Assembly (NCBI RefSeq): GCF_016127315.1
Contig: NZ_CP065997.1
Span: 3,906,001-3,970,000 of the forward strand
Origin: Achromobacter deleyi
Lineage (GTDB): Bacteria > Pseudomonadota > Gammaproteobacteria > Burkholderiales > Burkholderiaceae_B
Direction of reading: 5' to 3'
Length of the DNA stretch: 64,000 nucleotides
In this document: one piece after another, positions 16,521 through 24,786 of the stretch
How positions within the stretch are numbered: position 1 is the stretch's first letter
Layout of the letters: every line of letters begins with the position of its first letter
Translations under genes and position numbers: made by a program
The notes under the pieces: model-generated
The model's database searches: none
What the model saw: the letters and a program-made list of their open reading frames with translations, nothing else
What the model was told of the DNA's origin: nothing

Positions 16521-18446
16521 ATGCAACGCTTATTGATGCTCCTACTGACCGTGCTGGCCGGCATACTGCCGTCCGCCGCCAACGCCTGGTGGCAACCTGA
16601 CTGGCAGTACCGCAAGCAGATCACCGTCGACAGCACGCCGCAAGGCTCGCCCCTGGGCGGCGCCGCCGGCCGCACGCCGCTGCTGGTGCGCCTGCATACC
16701 GGCAACTTCACCTTCGATGGCATCAACGAGAAGGGCGCCGACATCCGCTTCGTGGCCGGCGACGACCAGACCGTGCTGAACCACCAGCTGGAAGCCTTCG
16801 ATCCGCTGCTGGGCATGGCGCTGATCTGGGTCGACCTGCCGGAACTGGCCGACGGCCAGCGCCAGGACATCTGGATGTACTACGGCAACCAGAAGGCCCC
16901 GGCGTCCGCCAACGGCCAGCTGACGTTCGACCCCAACTACACGCTGGTCTACCACTTCGACGGCGCCGCTGGCGCGCCGCCGCGTGACACCACCGGCAAC
17001 AGCAACAACGCGCAGACGCCCATGGCCGCCGCGGTCGACGGGGTGATCGGCCGCGCCGCGCAATTCGCCGGCGGCGCGCCGCTGATGCTGCCCGCCAGCC
17101 CCTCGCTGGCCGTGCCCGCCGCGGGCGCTTTCACCTTCAGCGCCTGGGTGCGCGCCGACCATCCGGCCGGCGAACAACTGGTGTATGCCCGCCGCGACGC
17201 CGGCAACGCGCTGCTGATCGGGATCAACCAGGGCGTGCCCTTCGTCGAAGTGAACGGCCAGCGCAGCCAGCCCGGCCAGTCGCTCACGCCCGCCGCCTGG
17301 CAGCACCTGGCCGTGACGGCCGACGGCAGCCGCGTCACGCTGTACGTGAACGGCCGCGCCACCTCGTCGCTGGCCGCCAGCCTGCCGCCGCTGAACACGC
17401 CCGCCGCCCTGGGCGGTGACGTGCCGGCTCCGGCCGTGGCCGCCGCGCCCGCCGCGCCCGCCGCCGCCAATGGCGAAGCCGCCGCGCCGGCCGAAGCGGC
17501 CGCCGCCCCGGCGCCGCACGTGTACGCGCCGTTCGTCGGCGCCATCGACGAAGTGCGCCTGTCGCGCATCGCCCGTCCCGCCGCGCTGATCCTGGCCGAC
17601 GCGATCTCGCAGGGCGCCGAATCGCGCCTGGTGGCCTACGGCGCCGACGAGGAACAGTCGGGCTTCGGCTTCGGCGGCCTGGGCTTCCTGCTCAAGGCGG
17701 TGCCGATCGACGCCTGGGTCATCATCGCCATCCTGGTGCTGATGATGGTGCAGTCGTGGATCATCATGATCCGGAAGAGCCGCAACGTGGCCCGCGTGGC
17801 CCGCGCCAACGAGGTCTTCCGCGAGTCCTTCGCCAAGGTCGGCCAGCGCCTGGAACTGCTGGCCGACGACAAGGCCCTGGCCACCCGCCTGGAGCACGCC
17901 TCGCTGTGGCGCCTGTACCGCGTGGCCATCAACGAAATCCGCACCCGCCGCGAGCAGGGCGCCGACACCAGCTCGATCTCGGCCGCCACCATCGAGGCCA
18001 TCCGCGCGTCGCTGGACGCCGTGCGCACCAAGGAAAACCAGGTGCTGGGCGCCAAGCTCGGCGTGCTGTCCAACGCCATCGCCGGCGGTCCGTACATCGG
18101 CCTGCTGGGCACGGTGCTGGGCATCATGGTGGTGTTCCTGGGCACCGCCATGGCCGGTGACGTGAACATCAACGCCATCGCCCCGGGCATGGCCGCCGCG
18201 CTGCTGGCCACCGCCATGGGCCTGTTCGTCGCCATCCCGGCGCTGTTTGGCTACAACCGCCTGGTCTCGCGCAACAAGGAAGTCAGCGCCGACATGCGCG
18301 TGTTCGTCGACGAATTCGTGACGCGCCTGGCCGAAGTCCATGGCGAAAGCCAGGCCCAGGAAGCCGCCCACCACAGCGCCGCCCGCGCGCCCGCCGCCAG
18401 CCGCCCGGCCGTGCGCGACGCGCAGCCGGCCGCCGCCGAAGCATAA
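16521..18446 (+). CDS. ExbB/TolQ-type proton channel fused to periplasmic DUF2341-LamG-like domains
   Basis: The 641-residue protein joins parts that are usually separate. After a signal peptide (to about residue 23) comes a DUF2341-like domain (WWQPDWQYRKQITVD, then DIRFVAGDD) and a concanavalin/LamG-like domain (FTFSAWVRAD, about residues 155-370). That domain carries an alanine-rich insertion near 300-335. A transmembrane helix lies at about 395-417 (DAWVIIAILVLMMVQSWIIM). The MotA/TolQ/ExbB core follows at about 455-605, including GGPYIGLLGTVLGIMVVFLG. It should form a proton-driven motor with the ExbD and TonB encoded next. The large periplasmic part may bind glycan or protein and link the motor to TpsA export. 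That link is inference. Confidence 0.88.
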   Translation: MQRLLMLLLTVLAGILPSAANAWWQPDWQYRKQITVDSTPQGSPLGGAAGRTPLLVRLHTGNFTFDGINEKGADIRFVAGDDQTVLNHQLEAFDPLLGMALIWVDLPELADGQRQDIWMYYGNQKAPASANGQLTFDPNYTLVYHFDGAAGAPPRDTTGNSNNAQTPMAAAVDGVIGRAAQFAGGAPLMLPASPSLAVPAAGAFTFSAWVRADHPAGEQLVYARRDAGNALLIGINQGVPFVEVNGQRSQPGQSLTPAAWQHLAVTADGSRVTLYVNGRATSSLAASLPPLNTPAALGGDVPAPAVAAAPAAPAAANGEAAAPAEAAAAPAPHVYAPFVGAIDEVRLSRIARPAALILADAISQGAESRLVAYGADEEQSGFGFGGLGFLLKAVPIDAWVIIAILVLMMVQSWIIMIRKSRNVARVARANEVFRESFAKVGQRLELLADDKALATRLEHASLWRLYRVAINEIRTRREQGADTSSISAATIEAIRASLDAVRTKENQVLGAKLGVLSNAIAGGPYIGLLGTVLGIMVVFLGTAMAGDVNINAIAPGMAAALLATAMGLFVAIPALFGYNRLVSRNKEVSADMRVFVDEFVTRLAEVHGESQAQEAAHHSAARAPAASRPAVRDAQPAAAEA

Positions 18447-18459
18447 GGAGAGGATTGCC

Positions 18460-18879
18460 ATGGCTTCCGTATCCGCTTCCCAGGACGATGACGACGACGC
18501 GCCCGTGGACGGTATCAACATCACGCCGCTGGTCGACGTGCTGATGGTCGTGCTGGTCATGTTCATCCTGACCGCCACGGCGCAGATCGCCGGCATCAAG
18601 GTCAACCTGCCCAAGGCCAGTTCGTCCATCGCCCTGTCGCAGCCCAAGACCAAGGCCATTTCCGTCAACGACGCCGGCCAGGTGTTCCTGGACGCCTACC
18701 CGGTGACCCTGCCCGAGCTGGAAGACCGGCTGCGCACGGAGAAGGCACTGAATCCCGACTTTCCGGTGATCGTGCGCGGCGACTCCGCCGTGCAGTACCA
18801 GAAGGTGGTGGAAGTGCTGGATCTGCTGCGCCGGCTGGAACTGGCCCAGGTCGGGCTGGTCACCGGCAAGCCGAAATAG
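18460..18879 (+). CDS. exbD: ExbD/TolR-type biopolymer transport protein
   Basis: This 139-residue protein has the ExbD layout: a short cytoplasmic N-terminus, one transmembrane helix (TPLVDVLMVVLVMFILTATA, about residues 24-43) carrying the conserved aspartate of LVDV, and a periplasmic domain (VNLPKASSS to the C-terminus). An AAGGAGAGG ribosome site stands 6 bases before the ATG at 18460. The gene starts 13 bases after the ExbB-fusion stop and 17 bases before TonB, so the three form a motor operon. The aspartate is the expected proton-relay residue in this family. Confidence 0.93.
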   Translation: MASVSASQDDDDDAPVDGINITPLVDVLMVVLVMFILTATAQIAGIKVNLPKASSSIALSQPKTKAISVNDAGQVFLDAYPVTLPELEDRLRTEKALNPDFPVIVRGDSAVQYQKVVEVLDLLRRLELAQVGLVTGKPK

Positions 18880-18896
18880 GGGCCGAGGCGACTGTC

Positions 18897-19610
18897 ATGC
18901 CGCACCACGCATCCGATTCCCCGCGCAGCCCCCATCCCGCGCGCCGCTGGCTCAAGCTGGCGGCGGTGGCGGTGGTGTTGATCGCGGCCGCCTACGCGCT
19001 CTGGCGCTGGGCCAACGACATGGCCGGGGTGCGCCGCGACGCGCCCAAGGTCACCGCGATCATCCCGCTGCCGCCGCCTCCGCCGCCGCCGCCCGAGCCG
19101 GAAAAGCCGCCGGAACCCGAGCAGCCCAAGGAAGAGCCGGTGGCCACGCCCGAACCCGAGCCGCAGCCCACGCCCGAACCGCCCAAGCCGCAGGACGAGG
19201 CGCCGCCGCGTCCGTCCGACGACCTGGCCAACCCGATGCAGATCGACGGCGATGCCCAGGCGGGCAGCGACGCCTTCAACATCGGCGCCGGCCAGGGCAA
19301 GGGCATGGCCGGCGGCGGCGGTGGCCGCGCCGGCAACGCCACCTACAGCCAGTACCTCGCCTACGCGCTGCAGAAGATCCTGCGCGAAGACGAGCGCACG
19401 CGCAATCTGACCTTCCGCCTGCAAGCCAACATCTGGCTCACGGCCAGCGGCCAGATCACGCGTGTCGAGCTGACCCGTTCCAGCGGCGATGCCGACGTCG
19501 ACGCCCGCGTGGTGGCGGCGTTGCGCGCGGTGCCGGGCCTGGATGAACGTCCGCCGGCCTCGGCCAGCATGCCGATCCGGGCATCGCTGACCGGCCGCCG
19601 CCCCTCCTGA
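18897..19610 (+). CDS. tonB: TonB-type energy transducer
   Basis: The 237-residue product has a membrane anchor at about residues 19-37 and a long proline-rich spanner (eight consecutive prolines, then repeated PEPE and KPPE units, about 60-105). The C-terminal domain (about 140-237) has TonB family features: ANIWLTASGQITRVELTRSS, then DVDARVVAALRAVPG. A glycine-rich linker (GMAGGGGG) precedes it. It is translated from the same operon as ExbD. The outer-membrane partner is not obvious. The neighbouring TpsB and porin show no clear TonB box, so which protein it energises is open. Confidence 0.88.
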   Translation: MPHHASDSPRSPHPARRWLKLAAVAVVLIAAAYALWRWANDMAGVRRDAPKVTAIIPLPPPPPPPPEPEKPPEPEQPKEEPVATPEPEPQPTPEPPKPQDEAPPRPSDDLANPMQIDGDAQAGSDAFNIGAGQGKGMAGGGGGRAGNATYSQYLAYALQKILREDERTRNLTFRLQANIWLTASGQITRVELTRSSGDADVDARVVAALRAVPGLDERPPASASMPIRASLTGRRPS

Positions 19611-19646
19611 AGTGCTGAATTGAACCGATCCTGGAGTGCCAAGAGA

Positions 19647-21347
19647 ATGAAGTTCCAATTGAACCGGTTGGCGGCATCGCTGGCCCTGGCCGCGGCGGGC
19701 GCCGCCGCGCTGCCCGGCGCCGCCGCCGCCGCGCCCGCCCCGTCCGAGAACGCCACCATCAACCTGATCCGCCTGCTGGTGCAGCAGGGCGTGCTCAAGG
19801 CGGACCAGGCCGAAGCCCTGGTGGCCCAGGCCGAAGCCGAGGCCAAGGCCGCCCGCGCCGCGCCGCAGGACCGCGGCGGCGCCGTGGCTCAGGCCGGCGA
19901 CGTGCGCGTGCCCTACATCCCGCAGACCGTGCGCGACCAGATCCGCGACGAGGTCAAGGCGGAAGTGATGGTGCAGGCCAAGGAAGAAAACTGGGCCCAG
20001 CCGAACACCTTCCCCGACTGGGTGTCGCGCATCACCATCGACGGCGATGTGCGCGTGCGCGACGAATCGCGCCTGTACTCGGGCAGCAACAGCAATGAAA
20101 TCGTCGATTTCGCCAAGCTCAATTCGAAGGGTCCGTACGACCTGAACCGCAACACCAACAACAACTACCCGCCGATGCTGAACACGCGGGAGGATCGCCG
20201 CAACCAGCTGCGCATCCGCGCCCGCCTGGGCGTGCGCGCCGAGATCTCGGAATCCTGGTCGGCCGGCATCCGCCTGGCCACCGGCAGCGACGACAGTCCG
20301 GTCTCGACCACCCAGACCCTGGGCGGCGGCATGGGCAAGAAGGACATCTGGCTGGACCAGGCCTACCTGACCTACCGTCCCGCCAAGTGGGCCACGGTCA
20401 CCGGCGGCCGCATTGCCAATCCGTTCGAGTCCACCGACATGCTGTTCTCGAACGACCTGAACTTCGACGGCATCGCCGCGATCTTCAAGCAACCGCTGGA
20501 AGGCCGCGACGTGACGCTGTTCGGCACCCTGGGCGCGTTCTCGACCGAGTACGGCTCGAACGGCTGGAACTCCTCGTCGTTCTCGGAAGGCAAGAGCGAG
20601 GACAAGTGGCTGCTTGCCGCGCAGGCCGGCGCCGACTGGAAGATCGACAACCGCAACAGCGTGCGCGGCGCGCTGGCCTACTACCACTTCGACAACATCG
20701 CCGGCAGGCGCTCCAGCGCCTGCTCGCCGTGGGCCGGCCAGGAAAACTGCGACACCGACTGGTCGCGTCCGGCCTTCATGCAGAAGGGCAACACGCTGTT
20801 CCTGCTGCGCAACATCACCTCCAACCCGCTCGACCCGGCCAACACGCCGCAGCCGCAGTACGTCGGCCTGGCGTCCAAGTTCGACCTGCTGGACCTGAAC
20901 CTGCGCTGGGACACGCGCGTGTTCGACGGCCTGGGCCTGCGCCTGAACGCCAACTACATCCGCAACCTGGCCTACAGCAAGGGCAAGATGTGGAAGCGTT
21001 CGGAAGGCAACATCGTCAACAACTTCGGCGACAACGGCGAAGTCGAGAGCGGCCCCAACGCCTGGATGCTGCAGGCCACGCTGGGTCGGTCGTACGACCT
21101 GAAGGAGAAGGGCGACTGGCTGGCCTTCGTCGGCTACAAGTACATCCAGCCGGACGCGCTGCCCGACGCCTTCAACGATTCGTCGTTCCACCAGGGCGGC
21201 ACCAATGCCCGCGGCTACTACATCGGCGGCGGCTATGCCTTCGACAAGAACGTGTACGGCGTCCTGCGCTGGATGAGCACGCGCGAGATCTACGGCGCGC
21301 CGCTGTCTATCGACACGATGCAGTTCGAGATCAACGCCAGGTTCTGA
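19647..21347 (+). CDS. Putative outer-membrane porin
   Basis: This 566-residue protein resembles the putative porin family (Porin_5-like). It has a signal peptide ending near AAAAPAP and a short helical segment (LIRLLVQQGVLKADQAEALV) typical of this family's periplasmic N-terminus. Many alternating beta-strands follow, ending in FEINARF with the terminal phenylalanine needed for barrel insertion. The ATG at 19647 is preferred because it begins the signal peptide. It lies 36 bases after tonB and 4 bases before the next gene. Proteins of this family accompany TPS-Ton loci in other proteobacteria, but their cargo is unknown. Confidence 0.8.
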   Translation: MKFQLNRLAASLALAAAGAAALPGAAAAAPAPSENATINLIRLLVQQGVLKADQAEALVAQAEAEAKAARAAPQDRGGAVAQAGDVRVPYIPQTVRDQIRDEVKAEVMVQAKEENWAQPNTFPDWVSRITIDGDVRVRDESRLYSGSNSNEIVDFAKLNSKGPYDLNRNTNNNYPPMLNTREDRRNQLRIRARLGVRAEISESWSAGIRLATGSDDSPVSTTQTLGGGMGKKDIWLDQAYLTYRPAKWATVTGGRIANPFESTDMLFSNDLNFDGIAAIFKQPLEGRDVTLFGTLGAFSTEYGSNGWNSSSFSEGKSEDKWLLAAQAGADWKIDNRNSVRGALAYYHFDNIAGRRSSACSPWAGQENCDTDWSRPAFMQKGNTLFLLRNITSNPLDPANTPQPQYVGLASKFDLLDLNLRWDTRVFDGLGLRLNANYIRNLAYSKGKMWKRSEGNIVNNFGDNGEVESGPNAWMLQATLGRSYDLKEKGDWLAFVGYKYIQPDALPDAFNDSSFHQGGTNARGYYIGGGYAFDKNVYGVLRWMSTREIYGAPLSIDTMQFEINARF

Positions 21348-21351
21348 GGCC

Positions 21352-22053
21352 ATGGACATGCATACCTTATGGGATGAATTGCGCCAGCCTCAGGCGCTGG
21401 GGCGCGGCCGGCGGCTGGCCGCCGCCGCGGCCCTGTGCGCCGCGGGCCTGAGCGTGGTGGTGCCGGCGCACGCCGAGAGCATGGAAGAGCGGCTGCGCGC
21501 CCAGTTGCGCAGCACCACCCAGCAACTGCAGCAGCTGCAGAGCGAGCAGGCCCAGGTCAACGCCGCCAAGGCCGCGGCCGAGGCCCAGCGCGACGCGGCC
21601 CAGAAAGAGCTGGAGGCGCTGCGCGGCCAATTGGCCAAGGCCACTGGCCAGGCCGAGAAGCTGGCCGAGCAGCAGGGCGCCGTCATGGAAAGCGCGCAGG
21701 CCCAGGTGGCCGCCAGCCACGCCCAGCTGGGCAAGTTCAAGGGCGCCTACGACGAGCTGCTGACGCTGTCGCGCGCCAAGGAAGCGGAACGCCAGACCCT
21801 GGCGCGCTCCCTGGCGCAGCGCGAGTCGGAGGCCAAGGCCTGCGTCGCCAAGAACCGCGAGATGTACGAGGCCGGCAAGGAGATCCTGAACGCCTACGAA
21901 CGCATCAGCACCGGCGGCATCCTGGCCATGAAGCAGCCGTTCGCCGGCAGCGCGCGGGTCAAGTTCGAGGAGCAGGCGCAGGCGTACGGCGACAAGCTGT
22001 ACGACGCGCAGGTCGGCGCCGCCGCGCCCGCCGCGGCGCCGGCCCAACCCTGA
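21352..22053 (+). CDS. Periplasmic coiled-coil protein of unknown function
   Basis: The 233-residue product has a signal peptide (about residues 20-42, ending AHA) followed by a long heptad-rich helix (about 43-165) rich in Gln, Ala and Glu, such as RSTTQQLQQLQSEQAQ. A short conserved-looking tail contains KACVAKNREMYEAGKEIL and ends in an alanine-proline run. No enzyme motif is visible. Start codons at 21352 and 21358 are both possible. By position it matches the small periplasmic protein found after the porin in pdtA-like loci. A scaffold or chaperone-like role during exoprotein export is conceivable but unproven. Confidence 0.75.
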   Translation: MDMHTLWDELRQPQALGRGRRLAAAAALCAAGLSVVVPAHAESMEERLRAQLRSTTQQLQQLQSEQAQVNAAKAAAEAQRDAAQKELEALRGQLAKATGQAEKLAEQQGAVMESAQAQVAASHAQLGKFKGAYDELLTLSRAKEAERQTLARSLAQRESEAKACVAKNREMYEAGKEILNAYERISTGGILAMKQPFAGSARVKFEEQAQAYGDKLYDAQVGAAAPAAAPAQP

Positions 22054-22096
22054 TATTGCAAGACCTGTCTTATTTTTTTCATCTAGGAAACCTGTA

Positions 22097-22585
22097 ATGA
22101 CCGACTCCAGCCTGATTCTCGACGTCAACGCCGAACGCCTGCAGGACCTGCTGCAATCCGCCGGCTACCGCGTCACCGTGTCCGAGCAGAACGGCATGGT
22201 GCAGCTGCTGAGCGCCAGCCAGGGCGTGGGCTTCGCCGCCCGCATGGGCAACCCCGCCGCCGAGCCCGGCCGCTACCTGGACTACACGCTGAGCTGCGCG
22301 CTGCGCGTGCAAGGCGAACTGCCGGCCGGCCTGGCCGACCGCTGGAACGTGGAAAAGCGCTTCGCCCGCCTGACGGTGCAGGGCGTGTTCCTGGTGCTGG
22401 AACTGGACGTGATCCTGGCCGGCGGCGTGTCCGAGAACTACCTGCGCGCCACCGCGGAGCTGTGGGACCGCCTGCTGCAGGAATTCCTGCTGTTCCTGCG
22501 CGCCAACGCGACGGCCGAGGCCGGCGCTGAAGACGCCGCCGCCTCGGAACCGCAGGAAGAAGCCGCCGCCGAGGCGGCGAACTGA
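22097..22585 (+). CDS. YbjN-like domain protein
   Basis: This 162-residue soluble protein starts DVNAERLQDLLQSAGYRVTV and continues with short strands (MVQLLSASQGVGFAARMG) and an amphipathic half with WNVEKRFARLTV. The pattern is like that of YbjN/secretion-chaperone-fold proteins. The last 30 residues are low-complexity acidic and alanine-rich. No signal peptide is seen, so it should be cytoplasmic. It is expressed within the TPS operon, 43 bases after the coiled-coil gene. The chaperone-like fold would fit handling of an export substrate, but this is inference from fold resemblance only. Confidence 0.65.
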   Translation: MTDSSLILDVNAERLQDLLQSAGYRVTVSEQNGMVQLLSASQGVGFAARMGNPAAEPGRYLDYTLSCALRVQGELPAGLADRWNVEKRFARLTVQGVFLVLELDVILAGGVSENYLRATAELWDRLLQEFLLFLRANATAEAGAEDAAASEPQEEAAAEAAN

Positions 22586-22686
22586 TCCATCCGCCAGGCA
22601 CGGGGCCTGGCGTTCGGGACGGCGACGTCCCCAACCCGGCCGCCGTTCCTGGCGAATGGCGCATTCAAGCAAGCGAGGTTTCGACC

Positions 22687-23763
22687 ATGAAGATTCTTTC
22701 CAACCCCCCCGCCCGGTTGCGGCTGACGGCGGCGGTGCTGCTGATCGCGGTGCTGGCCGGCGCCGTGGCGCTGATGCGCGGCAATCCGGCCCAGAGCAGC
22801 GAGTCGGCGCCCGCGCCGGCCAAGGCCGCGGCCGCGCCCGCCAAGGCCGGCACCCCGGCCGCGCAAGCCGCGCCGGCCACGCCGCCCGACGCCAAGGGTC
22901 CCGCCGTGGCCACCCTGGGCGCGGTGCAGGTGGACCGCGACGAACTGGTGCGCCAGATCCAGGCGCTGCCGCCCGAGGCCCGCGCCCAGCTCAAGGGCGA
23001 CCGCGCCGCGCTCGACCAGTGGCTGCGCAGCCGCCTGGCCGAAAAGGCGCTGGTCGAGCAGGCCCGCGCGCAGGGCTGGCAGGACCGCCCCGAGCTCAAG
23101 CGCGCCTTCCAGGCCGCGCAGGAGCGCATCGTGCTGCAGACCTATCTGGATTCGGTCAGCCGCGCGCCCGACGACTATCCGGGCGAAGCCGATCTGCAGG
23201 CCGCGTACGAGCGCGCCAAGCCGCAGCTGGCGCAGCCGGCGATGTACCGCGTCAGCCAGATATTCCTGCCGGCCGCGATGGGCGACAACGAGGCCGTGGC
23301 GGCCGCGCGCAAGCAGGCGCAGGACCTGGTCAAGCGCGCCCAGGCGCCCAAGGCCGACTTCGCCGCGCTGGCCAAGAGCTATTCGCAGGACGCCACCACC
23401 CGCGCCCAGGGCGGCGATATCGGCTACGTGCCGCTGTCGCAGCTGACGCCGGAAATGCGTCCGGTGATCGAGCCGCTCAAGGCGGGCGAGGTGGCGGCGC
23501 CGGTGCAGTCGGCGGCCGGCTTCCACATTCTCAAGCTGGTGGATCTGCGCGCGGCCAGCGTCGCGCCGTACGAGCAGGTGAAGGACGCGTTGCGCGGCGC
23601 GCTGCGCACCCAACGCCAGGAATTGGCGGCGCGGGCATATCTGGAGGGGTTGCTGAATGCAGGAACCGTCAGCATTGATGGTGCGGCCCTCAATGCCGCC
23701 TTCGACCAAACCGCGGCTGCCGCAACGGGCCAGCCGGCCCTCGCCGCCCGCGCCGCGCCCTGA
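22687..23763 (+). CDS. Periplasmic parvulin-type peptidyl-prolyl isomerase
   Basis: This 358-residue protein has an N-terminal membrane anchor or signal (residues about 9-29), then an Ala/Pro-rich linker to about residue 70. A SurA/PrsA-like N-terminal helical domain follows (about 75-170). The parvulin rotamase domain is at about 175-275 (YRVSQIFLPAAMGDN, FAALAKSYSQDATT, GGDIGYVPLSQL, AAGFHILKLVDLR). It should assist folding or hold exported proteins in the periplasm, a sensible partner for a 4230-residue TpsA that must stay unfolded there. Its last 107 bases overlap the next gene in another frame. Confidence 0.9.
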   Translation: MKILSNPPARLRLTAAVLLIAVLAGAVALMRGNPAQSSESAPAPAKAAAAPAKAGTPAAQAAPATPPDAKGPAVATLGAVQVDRDELVRQIQALPPEARAQLKGDRAALDQWLRSRLAEKALVEQARAQGWQDRPELKRAFQAAQERIVLQTYLDSVSRAPDDYPGEADLQAAYERAKPQLAQPAMYRVSQIFLPAAMGDNEAVAAARKQAQDLVKRAQAPKADFAALAKSYSQDATTRAQGGDIGYVPLSQLTPEMRPVIEPLKAGEVAAPVQSAAGFHILKLVDLRAASVAPYEQVKDALRGALRTQRQELAARAYLEGLLNAGTVSIDGAALNAAFDQTAAAATGQPALAARAAP

Positions 23764-24178
23764 GGAGACTGGCGTCGCCGCGGCGCTGGAGGCGCGGCTG
23801 AGCCAGGCCCTGGGCCAGGCCGGGCCGCCCGCCAGCCTGCAGTGCGCGGCGGCCTTGCTGCAGGCCTTGCGCGCCACCTTCGCCGGCGACCTGCTGCACT
23901 GGCTGGCGCTGGTGCCGCAGGGGGAGCCGGGCAGGCCGCGCGACCCCAACCGCGACCACAGCCTGGACCTGGCCGACCTGCGCGTGCTGTACCGGGCGCT
24001 GCGGGTGGCGTGGCTGGCCGAGCTGGTGTTCGGCGGCGCCGACGGCGCGCGCCGCTGGCTCTGCGGCCCCAAGCGCCGGCTGCACGGCCGGGTGCCGCTG
24101 CTGTTGTGCCAGCACGGGCGCTACGCCGTCTTGATCGAGCAGTGGTTGATCAACATCGACGAAGGAAACGGCCCATGA
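23657..24178 (+). CDS. Xre/MbcA/ParS-like antitoxin-type protein
   Basis: The 173-residue product ends in a segment like the toxin-binding domain of MbcA/ParS/Xre antitoxins: LAELVFGGADGARRWLCGPK, then LHGRVPLLLCQHGRYAVLIEQW. The start at 23657 has a strong GGAGGGG ribosome site but lies inside the parvulin gene, so the two reading frames overlap by 107 bases. No clear helix-turn-helix is visible in the N-terminal half. The next gene overlaps by 4 bases (ATGA) and encodes a RES-like protein, the usual partner of this family. Whether it neutralises a toxin or has been reused in the TPS locus is not known. Confidence 0.65.
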   Translation: MQEPSALMVRPSMPPSTKPRLPQRASRPSPPAPRPEETGVAAALEARLSQALGQAGPPASLQCAAALLQALRATFAGDLLHWLALVPQGEPGRPRDPNRDHSLDLADLRVLYRALRVAWLAELVFGGADGARRWLCGPKRRLHGRVPLLLCQHGRYAVLIEQWLINIDEGNGP

Positions 24179-24657
24179 CCGCGCTCTGGCGCTTGAGCAA
24201 CAGCCAGGACCTGATGCCGCGCGCCCGCCCGGCGGGCCGCTGGCATGCCGCCGGCGCGGCGGTGGTGGTGCTGGACGCGACCCCTGCCGCCGCGGTGTTC
24301 GCGCGCCTGGCGCAGGCCGAGGTGGCGCATCCGCGCGCCTTGCCGCGCAACTACTTCCTGCTGGAAGTGGTGGTGCCGGCGACGGCCGTGGCCGAACCGC
24401 GGCCGCCGGCCGGCTGGCAGACCGACCTGCAGGCCTCGCGCGCCTTCGGCAACGCCTGGCTGGCGCGCGGCGACGCGCTGCTGCTGAAAGTGCCGTCGGC
24501 GGCCGGCGGCCACCAGTACCTGCTGAACGCCGACCATCCGCAGCTGGCGCAATGCCAGATCGTGTCGTCGCTGGCGTACCCGTTCGCGCCGTACCTGGCC
24601 GGCATCGACGACGCGGTGCTGGACGGCGCCGGCTGGCTGGCGTCGGCGCGCGATTGA
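24175..24657 (+). CDS. RES-domain protein (possibly degenerate toxin)
   Basis: This 160-residue protein follows the RES family plan. A GRWHAAG segment matches the GRWN..G of RES toxins. Later GWQTDLQASRAFGNAWL, LLLKVPSAA and LLNADHPQL match the second half, including the conserved serine of VPS. RES toxins degrade or transfer NAD. Here the usual tyrosine after GRWN..G (vvY) is valine and the glutamate of the following helix (LE) is not in place (AAAVFARLAQ). Activity may therefore be lost or altered. It has a GAAGGAAA ribosome site and overlaps the antitoxin-like gene by 4 bases. It is the last gene of the TPS operon. Confidence 0.68.
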   Translation: MTALWRLSNSQDLMPRARPAGRWHAAGAAVVVLDATPAAAVFARLAQAEVAHPRALPRNYFLLEVVVPATAVAEPRPPAGWQTDLQASRAFGNAWLARGDALLLKVPSAAGGHQYLLNADHPQLAQCQIVSSLAYPFAPYLAGIDDAVLDGAGWLASARD

Positions 24658-24786
24658 GGCGAGGGCGGGGCGGGCCGGCCGTGCGCGCCAACGGCGCGGC
24701 TGGCCGGGGTAGGCATAGAATAGGGCGCAACCGCCGGCCCCCATGACGCCGGCCATCCGTTCCGTTTCGTCCCAGGAGCCCACCGT

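Noticed and set aside
24661..24715. GC-rich hairpin before pdxY as a terminator of the TPS operon
   Set aside because: The inverted repeat is clear but there is no T-run, so an intrinsic terminator cannot be claimed.
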